Of a stretch of 64,000 nt of DNA, positions 42,701-53,200 are shown in pieces. The notes beneath the pieces are model-generated. The model saw only the letters and a program-made list of their open reading frames with translations. It was not told the DNA's origin and ran no database searches. Numbering within the stretch: the stretch's first letter is position 1; each line of letters starts with the position of its first letter. Source of the DNA: Dysidea avara. Taxonomy: Eukaryota; Porifera; Demospongiae; Dictyoceratida; Dysideidae. Where the stretch lies: the NCBI RefSeq assembly GCF_963678975.1, contig NC_089275.1:14043682-14107681 (forward strand). The letters run 5' to 3'. A program made the translations under genes and the position numbers.

Positions 42701-45700
42701 GAAAGTATTAGTCCTATATGACCTCCACCAGGTGCTAGCATGGGAGAGAATGATTTAGGATGAGACATTACTTCTGGAATAATGTTATCATCTTCCATTG
42801 TTAAGTATGGACTAGCACCAACAATGATGGTGTTATTAATTCTCACTTGCTTAGTTGATTCCTGATGTGTTAGAGAACTTGGAGAATACACATTTAAGAA
42901 AATGGCAGCCTTATTATCAATTAAGACATTGTTTTGCATGTAAACTCCTGATCGGCTGTATGTGAATATTCCATAGTGATAACAACTGTAAATGGTGAAG
43001 TGACTTAGCTGTAAGCATTGGGGCAGCCCATCAGAATATGGAACATGTATTCCATGTAATGTGGAATGGGCAACATTTCCTTCCCATCGAGGAGTACCAT
43101 TAGCTACAGGAGAATCACATGGCTCACCATCAACATGGAAACCAACTTTCCCACCACCTGCAGCTGCATTTCCAATTAGGACTAAGTTAGTAGTACCAAT
43201 GAGCTCAAAATTAGGAGTCCATTCAATATTCTGAGAATCATCAATGCCACGATATGTTCCAGGAAATAAGGCTACAGTTGCCATTGTCTTTTCCAGTGTA
43301 TGGCCTGATCCTTGTAAAATCACTGAAGGACCAACAGTACTATGAATGACATTATCAGAGATCAATACATTGTCTGATCCAAACACACCAATGCCAGAGT
43401 TGTAGCCATCATGAACACTGCTTCTTCTAATGTATGTGATTTCAGCATCAGCTGCACTAGTTCTAGTGTTGAGTATGGCAAATGAATAACGTGGATCAGA
43501 TGAGTCTGAGTGTCCTTCCTGTCCACAATTAATGATCTCTACACCATCTATCTGAGCACTTCCAACATTTCTTACTGAGAAAGCATTTGTATAGGAACCA
43601 ATGAGTATTCTGCATCCAAATGCTTGGTTATCAGTTGTGACAAAATCTCCACTTCGTATTTTGATATTTCTTGTCAAGAGACCTACTTCAGCTCTCTGTA
43701 TGAACGTGTGATCATCTATTGTTGTCTCTTCACCAAGATGTTTATACTGTAGGCTACTACTGAGTGTTATAGTGTTGCCCGATATAGCAAGAATTTGAAA
43801 TTTTTCTGTGTGTAACATTTCATAAGAAGTTGATGCTATTACTATCTCTTCTCCTACTCTCCAGTCTGGAGTGTCAACTACTTCTATAGTGTTAGAGCCT
43901 GGAAGTACTGTCTGTGCTAAATGTGTCCAAATGACAAGTCTTTCTTGACCATGGAGAATCAATTGGCCAAACACTCCAATAGCCTTTGCTCCAAGGATGG
44001 GCCCAGTGGATGGTAGAATGAATTCTAATGAGGTTTGAGTTCCATGTAAAATAAAAGTGGCCATATTTTGGAATGGACGTGTTGGCCAGCCAGCAACTAA
44101 TCTTCCTCCATCAATCAGTATATTATCTGCTTCAATTGTATGATTGAGTGAGTCTAGCAGTTCCAGTCCACCACATATTGTAATATTTTTGAGCCTCGGA
44201 ATTATTATGTCAACTATAACATACAGTGTACAGTTAATGTGAACACTATCACCTTCTTGAGGGAGCTGTCCTCCTTCCCAGATTGAAACATTTGACCAGT
44301 TATGTGTAACAGCGGGAACACCAGGAGGAAGAGTTGGTGGTGGAGTTGGTGGAATGCAATTTTCGTAAAAGCAGCGGAATGTTCTGAAGGTAATAGTAAA
44401 CTGAGCTCTACCAGGTCGACCTTTTACCAAATAAGTCAGAACATTAGATTCATCAATGTACCAATCTCCTGTACTGTGCATAGAAGGATCTGGCTTTGCA
44501 TCAGTTGCGTTTTGTTCAACTCCATTAAAGACAACCCCATCCACTTGCTGTGAGTAATTGCGGCTAATCCAAAAGTACTCATTTTCTTCTAATCCAGAAA
44601 TGATCATGTTGTAGGAAATATTTGCCAATTGTCCACCATCATCCCATTTTATAACATACTCATGTCCCTTAGGAATTATAGCCATGTAACCAGATGGACC
44701 TGTAAGCCTTGTTATCACATAGTCTAAATCAGTAGTTCCATATTCATTAGTCAGAAATATTGTCCTGGTTGATATAGATGATGGTGTCACACTGTTTAAG
44801 GCTATTCTTACAAAATCAACTGTGGCATCACAAACACTGCTGTTGATTTCTGAGTTGCTGCTGGCCTCATTTAGAGTACAACTATCATGTGGAAGTACAC
44901 CACTATAAGGGACTAGTGAACCATTAATAATACCAAGCAAAGAGCCATCTAAATCTCTATGTACATGTTCATAGTTCCACTGCCATCCTGAAAGATTTGG
45001 AGAATCTATGTATGTAATTTTTTCATATCTTGTTAGATAACCACCTTGAAAGACTCTACAGTGTGAACATGCCAGAATAGCTGAACAGCCTTGTCTATCA
45101 AAATTGACAAAAGTTACATTTGAGACTGTTAAATAGTATGAACGTGGTGCCCTGAAACCGGACACAGTACAGAAATCAGGATCATCTGAGTTTAGGTCAC
45201 TGTGGCCAACAATGAGTACATCTTTAACTAGTGGTCCTCTCTCACCCCATTCTCCGGTATTGTCTGTTATTTCCACACCAGCAAGTTCATTGTCTAACAT
45301 TGTGGAATTGCGCACTTGTAATGCTCCGACTTTCTCATGGAATTCAACTCCTCGGTTGTTCTTCCATGCTAACAATCTGTTAAAGATGGCAGGTTGGTCT
45401 GCCCCACCATTGCATGCACCATTTACTTTAGGGAAGTACGTTTGAAACACCCACAAACCATACCAGCCCATTGAGTGTGCACTGTTATCATCAAATTCCC
45501 CTAGAGGGACATTTTGTGGGCATATTGTATCAGTGAATGATGGACCACTAGGATGCCTCTCTAATCGATACCAGAAACCGAAATGGCTACCACCAGCAGC
45601 TGCATTTCTTCTTACAGTATTGTTTGGGTTGACAACCCAGAAAGTAGCAGGTGTTACATCAACATTAAGTAAACTACTGGAACCTCTCACAAACACACCA

Positions 45701-48700
45701 AGGTTATCTTGAATGATCGTACCAACCTCTACTCCATCTTCTAAAAAGTAAGCATGTCCCATTACATTGTAAGCAACATTCTTTTCAACCAACAAATTGT
45801 TGACAGCATGGATGGTAACAGCTCTGTTGAAAGTGTGGTGGATACCACATCCCCTCACGTATGATCCAGTAACATCTCCATTGAGATGGAAATGTATTGG
45901 ATATCGACCAAGTCTGAATGCTTGTCCAGCATGAGTTACCTCAACATATTCAATTCTTCCAGTTATTAAATGTTGATCCATCACTGGTGCATGTAACATG
46001 ATTTGGCCTCCAAACTGGTCACTTCCTGTTTCTTCTCCAAACCGTCCTTGGAAACAGGTCTGCACATCAAATTGACCAGGCCTGAACTCTTCTGGACATG
46101 CTGGTATTGTAGTTACCCATTCTTCAATCCTGTTACCTCTGAAAACGACATTTCTGGTCAAGTAACCTACTTCAGCACTAGTGTCAATGTACTGTCCAGC
46201 TATTGTTTGTTTAACTGACAAGTGTTGGTATTTCAATGGAGGATCAATACTTAACATAGTCCTTGACCCATCAATAGCAGTGATTTTCACTTCTTCATTT
46301 TCTCTTTGACTATAGCTAGTTGATGCTATGACAATCTTTCCACCAACTTCCCATGGTACAGCTTCTTGTAAAGTAATCATCGTATCTCCAGGATTTGCAG
46401 TAACGTCAAGTTTAGTCCATGTTACATCAAGTGGAATTCCATGCAGGTCCAGTGTTCCATGACGAACAGCTAATGTCTTAGCACCATATATTGGTAACTC
46501 AGTGGACAAAACATGACCATAAAGGACTATTTCTGCTTTATGGGTAAAAGGTTCATCTTCTGTTCCCACTTGTAAAGCTCCATTGTCTGTGATTAGAACA
46601 AACTGAGTATGCAAACTGACATCTTGAGTATCAAGGAACATCACAGTTCCTCCTTGAATGAGAAGAAATGACAAGACAGGAGTATGTACATCAAGTGCTA
46701 AAGTCTGTCCTCTCGGCACAACTACAAAATCACCTTCCACTGGAGGTGATTCCCCTCCCCAAGTGTATGTAGAACTCCACAAATCCACATAGAAAAATGT
46801 TAGTCCTCCAGATTCAGCAAAGTTTCCTTCAATATCAACTAGTACTTCAGCCTTGACAGTTCTGCCAATGGCACCAGTTTGGCAGGTAATGGTTGTGTCA
46901 TTCATGGAAATTAAGGAACATTCTACCCCACTAATAGTGACTTTACAGCTAGATGAAAATCCACTGCCTGTTATTGTTAAAGTAGTTCCTCCAGCTGTTC
47001 CTCCCATTAGTGGATAGATGCTGGTCACTTGTGGTGTCAAGTTGTTCATGTAGGTATACCCATCTTGTATTACATAACTAGTTCCCATAGTGGTCACGAT
47101 AACATCACAGACTATATCTGATCCAGGGTAGGTATAACTTGGTACTTCACAATTTAACATGGTTAAACTAGGAGGATCATTAGTAGGAGTACAGGATTGA
47201 TTGCAGATGGTGACAAAAGTGGAAGCTGGTTCAAATCCCACACCGAAAATAGTAAGAGTATTTTTGCCAGCAAAACTTCCTTGCATTGGTGACACTGTGG
47301 AGACCCTTAGCATATACACAAAGTCAACATCTCCCACAGCAAATCCTATGTCAGTTACCAAGACATTAACCTTATAAGATCCAGTAAGTGCTGGTCCCAA
47401 GGTGCAATTAATCTCTGTTGTAGATGCATCAAAGATAGCACATTCAGCACCTCCAATAGTGACCACATTATCTGAAGAAATAGTAGCAAACAAATCTCCA
47501 GTAATAGTTACATTGTCTCCATCTTGACCTGATGTAGGACTGATGGAAGTGATTTGTGGAGAGTTACCCTGTGTACTGTAATTGTATGTAGCAGTAGGAA
47601 AGACCACATCATTGACAGTAATTGTTACAGTGTTATATCTGTCTCGTCTTGAAGGAGCAATACAGTAAACCACAGAGTAATTACTATACACAACTCGACA
47701 ATCTCGTTCACCAATGAACACAGTAACATTTGATGGCTCACTGGAAAATCCACTACCCATGATTACTATGGTATTACCACCCTCAACACTACCAGTGGAT
47801 GGATCAAGTGATGTCAGTTGAGCCACACTTGTTACTCTAGGAGATGTAGTGAACATGGCTTCACCAGAAGACGTGGTAACTCTTAAAGTGTAAACTCCAG
47901 CTGGAATAGGATAAAGTGTACAAATGATAGACAAGTTAGATATTTCTATCATATCACAAGGGTAGTATCCAACTGTCACATTATATGGTGAAAGAGGCAA
48001 GAAATTATCAAATGTTAGTGTTAAATTGATGGGAGTATCACCATAAAATCTTGCTGGGTCTACTGAGGAGATAGTTGGTGTGGCTGACAAGTTGTAACTG
48101 AAGTAACACGAGGATAGTCTACACTTAGCTTCTAACCCATTAGTAGTTGCCACTAACTCAGCCTGAAATTCATCTTGTGAACCTGAAAATGCTGGAATTG
48201 TGCAGATAATGTTGTTGTAGTCAAATGACAGTATATCACATTCATTGTCATTTATGTCCACTGTTGTGGTATTGAGAAATCCTGAGCCTGTGATTGAAAG
48301 TTTTTGGCCACCTTGAATAGATCCAGCTTTGGGAGTGTAGTCATCAATGAATGCACAAAAAGTGATTGTCTTATCAGTTTCATTATTTATTGCAATAAGA
48401 GCATACCCACAACCGAACACTGAGACCTCAACTGACAGTGGTTCATTGATAGGCACAGTAGCAGCATCTTCTATAATACAGTTGATTGAGAAGAATGTCA
48501 CATCAACTATAGTACAGTCATAATCTCCTATCTTCACTGTGTTGAGTTCTGGAACATCTGAAAATCCTTTCCCAGTGATGGTGATTGTATCTTGTATGGT
48601 AGCATATAGAGGGGCTATGGCAGTAACTATTGGAGTGGCACAAGTAAGGTATGCAAATGTAACAACTTCAGGAAATGATGCTCCTTCACAAGGTGGTGAT

Positions 48701-50277
48701 CCTGATCCTGACGATACTGACCTTTCATCTCGATCATCCATGATGTAATGTTCTGCATAATAATCTCCGATCATTACTGTTACTGGGAAGGTAAGCTCAG
48801 TTACTTCTTCAACAATGATTTCACCTCTAAGTTGTGTGAAACCATCAAAATTGCTGGCATAGAAATATACACCAGACTTTGAAAAAGTATATGCAAAACT
48901 TCCATCTTTCATACGACTAGTTCTGAATCCTTGACCATCATAGACACTGGAGCCACTGGCAACCTGGAATAGGTCAAGAGAAATTCCACCACTCCATGTC
49001 CACTCGACAGTATCTCCTGCTTGTAGTACAACAACTGATGGGTCCCAGACTAAAGTGGAATTTATCACTGCAACTTGTACAGTAACAGTCTTGGAAGTAC
49101 TGCCAGTAATACACTCTATGCTAGTTGTGTTAGCAGCAGTAACATTACATGGAATGTCACCGATTGTGACATTAATTTCAGATAATTCGGTAGTAAAACC
49201 ATCTCCATTTATGGCGATTAATGTGCATCCAAGAAGTGAGCCAACTGCAGGGTATACTGCATAAACTTGAAGCTGATAAGATACAGGAGGATATAAGAAT
49301 TCTGAACCATTAGCAACAGCAGCTTCTTGAACTGCAAAACCGATTCCATGAACAAGCGCAAAAACTGGATAAGTATTTGGTTCATGTGGTGGTGCTATGC
49401 AATTAATAGCAAGATTGCTGTATGCCACTACCTCACAATCCATTCCATTTATTACGACACTAACATCTGATTCATTCACCCATTCAGATCCGGCACCAGA
49501 TTCCAAACCAGCAAATCCTGATCCACTTATAGTGATGGTAGTCTCTGTATGTACAGGTAGTTGATAAGGTGTAATACCAGTTATTACAGGAGTAGCTGTA
49601 GTTGAATACTCAAAGCCATTTTCAATGACAGCTATTGTGCCATTCACATTAATAGTAATATTAACCAAACCTTCTGGATGAGGACCACTCATGCAAGTAA
49701 CATGTGTATTATTTGACTTGACAATGACACAGATGATGTCATCAAGCCAGATAGCAAAGTCATAATAGTGATGATGATGATGATAATAATAAAAGCAAGG
49801 TGCATCTGAATCATTGAAATGGCTGATAGTAAATTCACAAAATAGTTCAGTAAAATTTCGTTCATCCACATCAGGAAATCCCTCACCTTGTATAGTGACT
49901 AGTGTACCTCCTCCTATACTACCACTATCATAGTCATACACACCATCAATAGTTAAGGTGTACTCAAATGTAACATTACTCATTGCAAGACCTTTAGACT
50001 CAATCATGACATATACATCATATGTACCAACTGTGTTTGCACCAGCCATGCATGAAATAAAACTATCATCAGCTTCCAGTATGTAACAAGGAGCATCACC
50101 TATTGTCACACTTGTGACATTTGGAGTAAAATCACTACCAGTAATATTAACAATAGTTCCAGATTGACCAATGGTTGGAACAATGAAATCTACAGTTGGG
50201 GTCATGTTGGCAGAGAAAATGAAACTACAGTTATCATTTTTACAAGATGATGGGATTCTGTTGATTATCACCTCAAC
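39742..50277 (-). CDS. Gene B terminal exon (10.5 kb): IPT cluster, two G8, beta-helix, membrane anchor
   Basis: 10,536 nt, 3,511 codons plus TAG. Same domain order as gene A exon 21; G8 domains begin near 46800 and 44300. Differences include a tyrosine/histidine tract (YYYHHHHHYY) coded near 49766-49795, and a C-terminal tail 15 residues longer (YYNE followed by ALVDDKLGPLANEDD). The membrane helix (ELIIIIAAAGGVILLLLVCL) lies at about 40065-39985. The RKRQ site lies near 41455. Close to gene A, most strongly around the first G8/beta-helix region. Confidence 0.97.
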   Translation of the reverse strand, partial: VEVIINRIPSSCKNDNCSFIFSANMTPTVDFIVPTIGQSGTIVNITGSDFTPNVTSVTIGDAPCYILEADDSFISCMAGANTVGTYDVYVMIESKGLAMSNVTFEYTLTIDGVYDYDSGSIGGGTLVTIQGEGFPDVDERNFTELFCEFTISHFNDSDAPCFYYYHHHHHYYDFAIWLDDIICVIVKSNNTHVTCMSGPHPEGLVNITINVNGTIAVIENGFEYSTTATPVITGITPYQLPVHTETTITISGSGFAGLESGAGSEWVNESDVSVVINGMDCEVVAYSNLAINCIAPPHEPNTYPVFALVHGIGFAVQEAAVANGSEFLYPPVSYQLQVYAVYPAVGSLLGCTLIAINGDGFTTELSEINVTIGDIPCNVTAANTTSIECITGSTSKTVTVQVAVINSTLVWDPSVVVLQAGDTVEWTWSGGISLDLFQVASGSSVYDGQGFRTSRMKDGSFAYTFSKSGVYFYASNFDGFTQLRGEIIVEEVTELTFPVTVMIGDYYAEHYIMDDRDERSVSSGSGSPPCEGASFPEVVTFAYLTCATPIVTAIAPLYATIQDTITITGKGFSDVPELNTVKIGDYDCTIVDVTFFSINCIIEDAATVPINEPLSVEVSVFGCGYALIAINNETDKTITFCAFIDDYTPKAGSIQGGQKLSITGSGFLNTTTVDINDNECDILSFDYNNIICTIPAFSGSQDEFQAELVATTNGLEAKCRLSSCYFSYNLSATPTISSVDPARFYGDTPINLTLTFDNFLPLSPYNVTVGYYPCDMIEISNLSIICTLYPIPAGVYTLRVTTSSGEAMFTTSPRVTSVAQLTSLDPSTGSVEGGNTIVIMGSGFSSEPSNVTVFIGERDCRVVYSNYSVVYCIAPSRRDRYNTVTITVNDVVFPTATYNYSTQGNSPQITSISPTSGQDGDNVTITGDLFATISSDNVVTIGGAECAIFDASTTEINCTLGPALTGSYKVNVLVTDIGFAVGDVDFVYMLRVSTVSPMQGSFAGKNTLTIFGVGFEPASTFVTICNQSCTPTNDPPSLTMLNCEVPSYTYPGSDIVCDVIVTTMGTSYVIQDGYTYMNNLTPQVTSIYPLMGGTAGGTTLTITGSGFSSSCKVTISGVECSLISMNDTTITCQTGAIGRTVKAEVLVDIEGNFAESGGLTFFYVDLWSSTYTWGGESPPVEGDFVVVPRGQTLALDVHTPVLSFLLIQGGTVMFLDTQDVSLHTQFVLITDNGALQVGTEDEPFTHKAEIVLYGHVLSTELPIYGAKTLAVRHGTLDLHGIPLDVTWTKLDVTANPGDTMITLQEAVPWEVGGKIVIASTSYSQRENEEVKITAIDGSRTMLSIDPPLKYQHLSVKQTIAGQYIDTSAEVGYLTRNVVFRGNRIEEWVTTIPACPEEFRPGQFDVQTCFQGRFGEETGSDQFGGQIMLHAPVMDQHLITGRIEYVEVTHAGQAFRLGRYPIHFHLNGDVTGSYVRGCGIHHTFNRAVTIHAVNNLLVEKNVAYNVMGHAYFLEDGVEVGTIIQDNLGVFVRGSSSLLNVDVTPATFWVVNPNNTVRRNAAAGGSHFGFWYRLERHPSGPSFTDTICPQNVPLGEFDDNSAHSMGWYGLWVFQTYFPKVNGACNGGADQPAIFNRLLAWKNNRGVEFHEKVGALQVRNSTMLDNELAGVEITDNTGEWGERGPLVKDVLIVGHSDLNSDDPDFCTVSGFRAPRSYYLTVSNVTFVNFDRQGCSAILACSHCRVFQGGYLTRYEKITYIDSPNLSGWQWNYEHVHRDLDGSLLGIINGSLVPYSGVLPHDSCTLNEASSNSEINSSVCDATVDFVRIALNSVTPSSISTRTIFLTNEYGTTDLDYVITRLTGPSGYMAIIPKGHEYVIKWDDGGQLANISYNMIISGLEENEYFWISRNYSQQVDGVVFNGVEQNATDAKPDPSMHSTGDWYIDESNVLTYLVKGRPGRAQFTITFRTFRCFYENCIPPTPPPTLPPGVPAVTHNWSNVSIWEGGQLPQEGDSVHINCTLYVIVDIIIPRLKNITICGGLELLDSLNHTIEADNILIDGGRLVAGWPTRPFQNMATFILHGTQTSLEFILPSTGPILGAKAIGVFGQLILHGQERLVIWTHLAQTVLPGSNTIEVVDTPDWRVGEEIVIASTSYEMLHTEKFQILAISGNTITLSSSLQYKHLGEETTIDDHTFIQRAEVGLLTRNIKIRSGDFVTTDNQAFGCRILIGSYTNAFSVRNVGSAQIDGVEIINCGQEGHSDSSDPRYSFAILNTRTSAADAEITYIRRSSVHDGYNSGIGVFGSDNVLISDNVIHSTVGPSVILQGSGHTLEKTMATVALFPGTYRGIDDSQNIEWTPNFELIGTTNLVLIGNAAAGGGKVGFHVDGEPCDSPVANGTPRWEGNVAHSTLHGIHVPYSDGLPQCLQLSHFTIYSCYHYGIFTYSRSGVYMQNNVLIDNKAAIFLNVYSPSSLTHQESTKQVRINNTIIVGASPYLTMEDDNIIPEVMSHPKSFSPMLAPGGGHIGLILSSFLSGPGHFPKSSWPSITSYPAISGLTTLDGVSFINFGVRGSVRDTAFVSNPISEDCQHPTYVCNTKLINVDSDSLYRNHIPNLGSVNPSDCVDLDCDAQKHILIKDMDGSLLNSGPDGTIISQAEFEWDGDSRRGLGNYRIPRVLTADPSNGLPIQPDDLFPLKGIVRGNRSESSCTWMSQWNAYSCSGLDHLMFIFESLDEDTEVRRLSPFALAANGYIDLLNGPQDHGWCGGYTCQERISTFYGLIAPGLDYEIALSSTNPQNMRFHLLYAEENDTIRIAFLYTNPQRLDVYYGDTYVNPTNVEVDGNGELIYKSRDPSLPFDQFLPTLDDLAGSNFYERSVKRLYFILRGNTPITVRTAPVIQLAINLPPVTVDEFFEMNLISNLATLLGIDESRIRVVNVISEASNRKRQVEGTSVEIEIGNPPETSIDNENGTATNETTTTDPNALDFDSLENVTSMVAEVIQTGQLEKMLNVSILSADVQPPVAPPVDPTGGVRATPDTGGPQPGEVENGTLTFGDRQNASESDDTGPITLAIPSELRLLSQPVNGIEGLSLTPTPILAVYDNNGEVVTNLGIGDPWVASISVTSTGQSSVQLVPSMQVIFTGGYADLTYVSISHPGFGYVLAFTITDPPVGFMAQTVPFDVSEREMVINIFQGSQTGSTALELSPYPIVELLDKGILEKVTNLGWRGRRWFAKLELKTASGSSTGLEWTAEFNSNDATASFSDVLIRNPGKYIMEFTAFTNPDSDISVSGAEYSIKITVFPSARMGFVLDADFDTVVGNDATLFITSVESDLSNILSDVTIYNISVARGSIVVNFYVQSENRQDVTNAISTFTSADIEIEYNGQTYIAINKTAQFVSETDGSDDDGLSTELIIIIAAAGGVILLLLVCLLIFICYRCYKRQNSKVSKIHVTASKEPHDNTNKYEIRQINWQASSGHTEENEYITRSSMMSFNERPEQEYYNEALVDDKLGPLANEDD

Positions 50278-53200
50278 CTGTGGAATAAACCACAGAGAAT
50301 AATTATACACCACAACATGGCGTATTCATTAACTACTAACTTTTAGGATTTCATAGACTAAAAGCCTATAAATATGTGTACATAACTATATGTTGGAAAG
50401 TTCTCTTTGGCTTTTATATAGTTACAGCAAGTACACAAAAAAATGGAATTTTCAACTAGAGTATGGACCATAGCACATCGATAAAAAGTACGGAAACAAG
50501 TTGGAGTAGTCCATGATGTTAAATCACAGTCAAACAATAAGAAGTGTTATATTCCTACTATGTGCCATAACGGAAATGCACAGTAGGAATACAACACTTT
50601 TTATTGATTTAATATAATGTGGACTACTCCAGCTTGTTTCCGTACTTTTTATCAATGTGCTATAGTCCCTACTCTAGTTGAAAATTCCAAATTTTTTGTG
50701 TACTTGTTTGCTAACTTTTTGTAAATAATAAATTATTATGACTGGTGAACCCAAGCATACCGCATCTGAAATGGCGCCGCGCTCCAGCTATATCAACTAT
50801 TGTCAAGTATCCATTATGCTTCATTGTTGGCTATGTTCAACCTGTTACACAGAATTTCGAATCAAGAACTGTTTGAAAGGCACCTTTTCAATCCCCGCAT
50901 ACTGAAAGAAAGCAATGGTGCTGCGCACACCAGTTATATCAATTATTGTCTGATAAGTGAAGTATACATTTCGCTTCGTTGTCGGTTATGTTCAACCCGT
51001 TACACAGCAGTACAAATCTAGAACTGTTCGAAAAGCACCTCTGCAATCAAAATAGTCACTATGATAAATATGAACGATTTCTGTTATGAAAGGAAGCCAT
51101 CACATGCTACTGCCAAATTGACACTTTTCACTGTCAGCAAAGATGTATGGGACGCAAAGGATGACACTGGTAAGTCCATGAAGAATGCATTGTATGTACT
51201 GCGGTATGCCAAAAGGTACCTCTCGGGCCAATGCAATGTAAAACAGTGAAAAAATCAAGCCTGTACAATTAGCCATTATCGAGTTACACTTGTCTGAAGA
51301 CATCAGTCAATCAGTTACTCAGTCAGTTAGTAGAAAATTCTGTTAAATATATATATTTTTTAAATTCTGTAGCAACTTGTTGAAAGCATTTTGGGCTGAT
51401 CTGAAAGTTTGTTTAGGCTTCGTTTTACCTAACCAATACTGCCTCATCATCATCAGGGAAAATCGAGGCTGGATTTTGGGGTGCTATTTCGTGGACCACG
51501 CCTACTCCTTTGTGGTCCCTACTATACAGTACTATTGTATTGTATGATTTGATCAATGCAAAAGTACTAAAAAAATCATGTCACTTGTGTCATTATTGTC
51601 ACCAAAAGTAAATTAGCAAGTTTTAATACTTGAGTATTTCTTTTACTTTCTGTTGTAGCTAGAATAATAGCTTAATATGTTCAAGTGGTGACTGTTCTAT
51701 CATAATATCATAACAACCTGAGGGTTACTGCTTTATTAAGGTATTTCAATCTTAATGTTTTTAGCATACCGGATCTCTTATATATACAGTATATAAAGTT
51801 ACCCTGCACAAAAAAAATTCTGAAGGTGTGGTCATGATGTTATGGTTATGAATAGTAAAACTGGTGCTGTTAGTGATACAATCTACTCTCATGCAAAGAG
51901 CCATATTACGTGTGCGCTTCAAATAAATCTTTGCCATCTACAGCTATCACATAAAATATTATGTGTGACTGTAAGGAAAGTTCCAATACGAAATCCATTC
52001 ATGTGTCAAATTAGTTCCTTACATGAAGAATATGACAATAAAAAGATGTGGAAATGAAAGGTTAAAGGCAAGACACAGGGAAAGCAAAATCATTGGAACT
52101 TCAAAGGGTATATGGTATGAGTAAGTGTACTATAGTTGTGTAAGGCGGAAGTTCTGCCATCTGTCATTTACCTTCTATATAGCTTTTTGACCGTTATCAC
52201 AGGCAGGCAGACTGAACACCTAATTTCCATTATTAGTGCCTCTTTGAATTTACTAGATTAGATGTTAGCTACTTTAACAGTATTTTGGGAATGCCATTTT
52301 ATTTTTGTGAGATCCTTACTATACAGTATTACTGTGCTGTATGATACACAAAACAGCAGACAATATAATAAAATCCTATATATGTGACTGAATTTGACAA
52401 AACCCGGCTTTGGCGCACAAAGCTTCGTTAGGAGATATGGCGATTTTAAGTAATCGTTGTGTAATAACTTCCCAGTGCCTACAGCTGTGCAAACAAAATT
52501 TGCACCAAGTATGCATCTATTTACTAACTATCACTGAGTGGGTGTATACATTTCTGATACCCAAAATTAGCCCTGTTTTGGGCAGCTTTTCTCGAGTGGG
52601 TGATAATATCACAGGTGGTAGTAATAGGGTGGGAGGGTGGGGGGTGGTGGGTGAGCTTAATATAGGGGTATAAAATGAAGCAAGAAGCTGATTGGAATCC
52701 AGAGGCCAAGTTTGGGCTCTCCATGGCCCTCCATGGCCCTCAAATCACTCCAAATTGACTGAGAACACTATTAGCGAGCTCTCTGTGAAGTCCCAGCTCA
52801 CTACACACCATTATCACAAAGCCATGGCCATTCAATGGCACCAATCTCATGGCTTTGACAGGGTCGGAAGAAAGTTGCCATAGAAACCAGACTTGCCAGT
52901 CCTGAAGGAAGTACAGTGTGGAATATGATAGTGTATTAGGCCAGCAATCCATTTCTGGTAAAAATGTAAGTTTGATTTTGTGTGTGTGGAAGCTTTGTTA
53001 TGTGAAATCCGGTCACATATGATATATACATCAGATATACTGTAATACATATTAGAGCTCAAGCATATTCCTTGCTGCAAAATTTTATCAAATAAGCACT
53101 ACTTTTACTAGGCCAACACCATTAAACTGGTGAATCTACTCACTATAGAATATGCAAAAAATCACCATACATTATGGAGTATTGGCATGTTCACGTAGGT

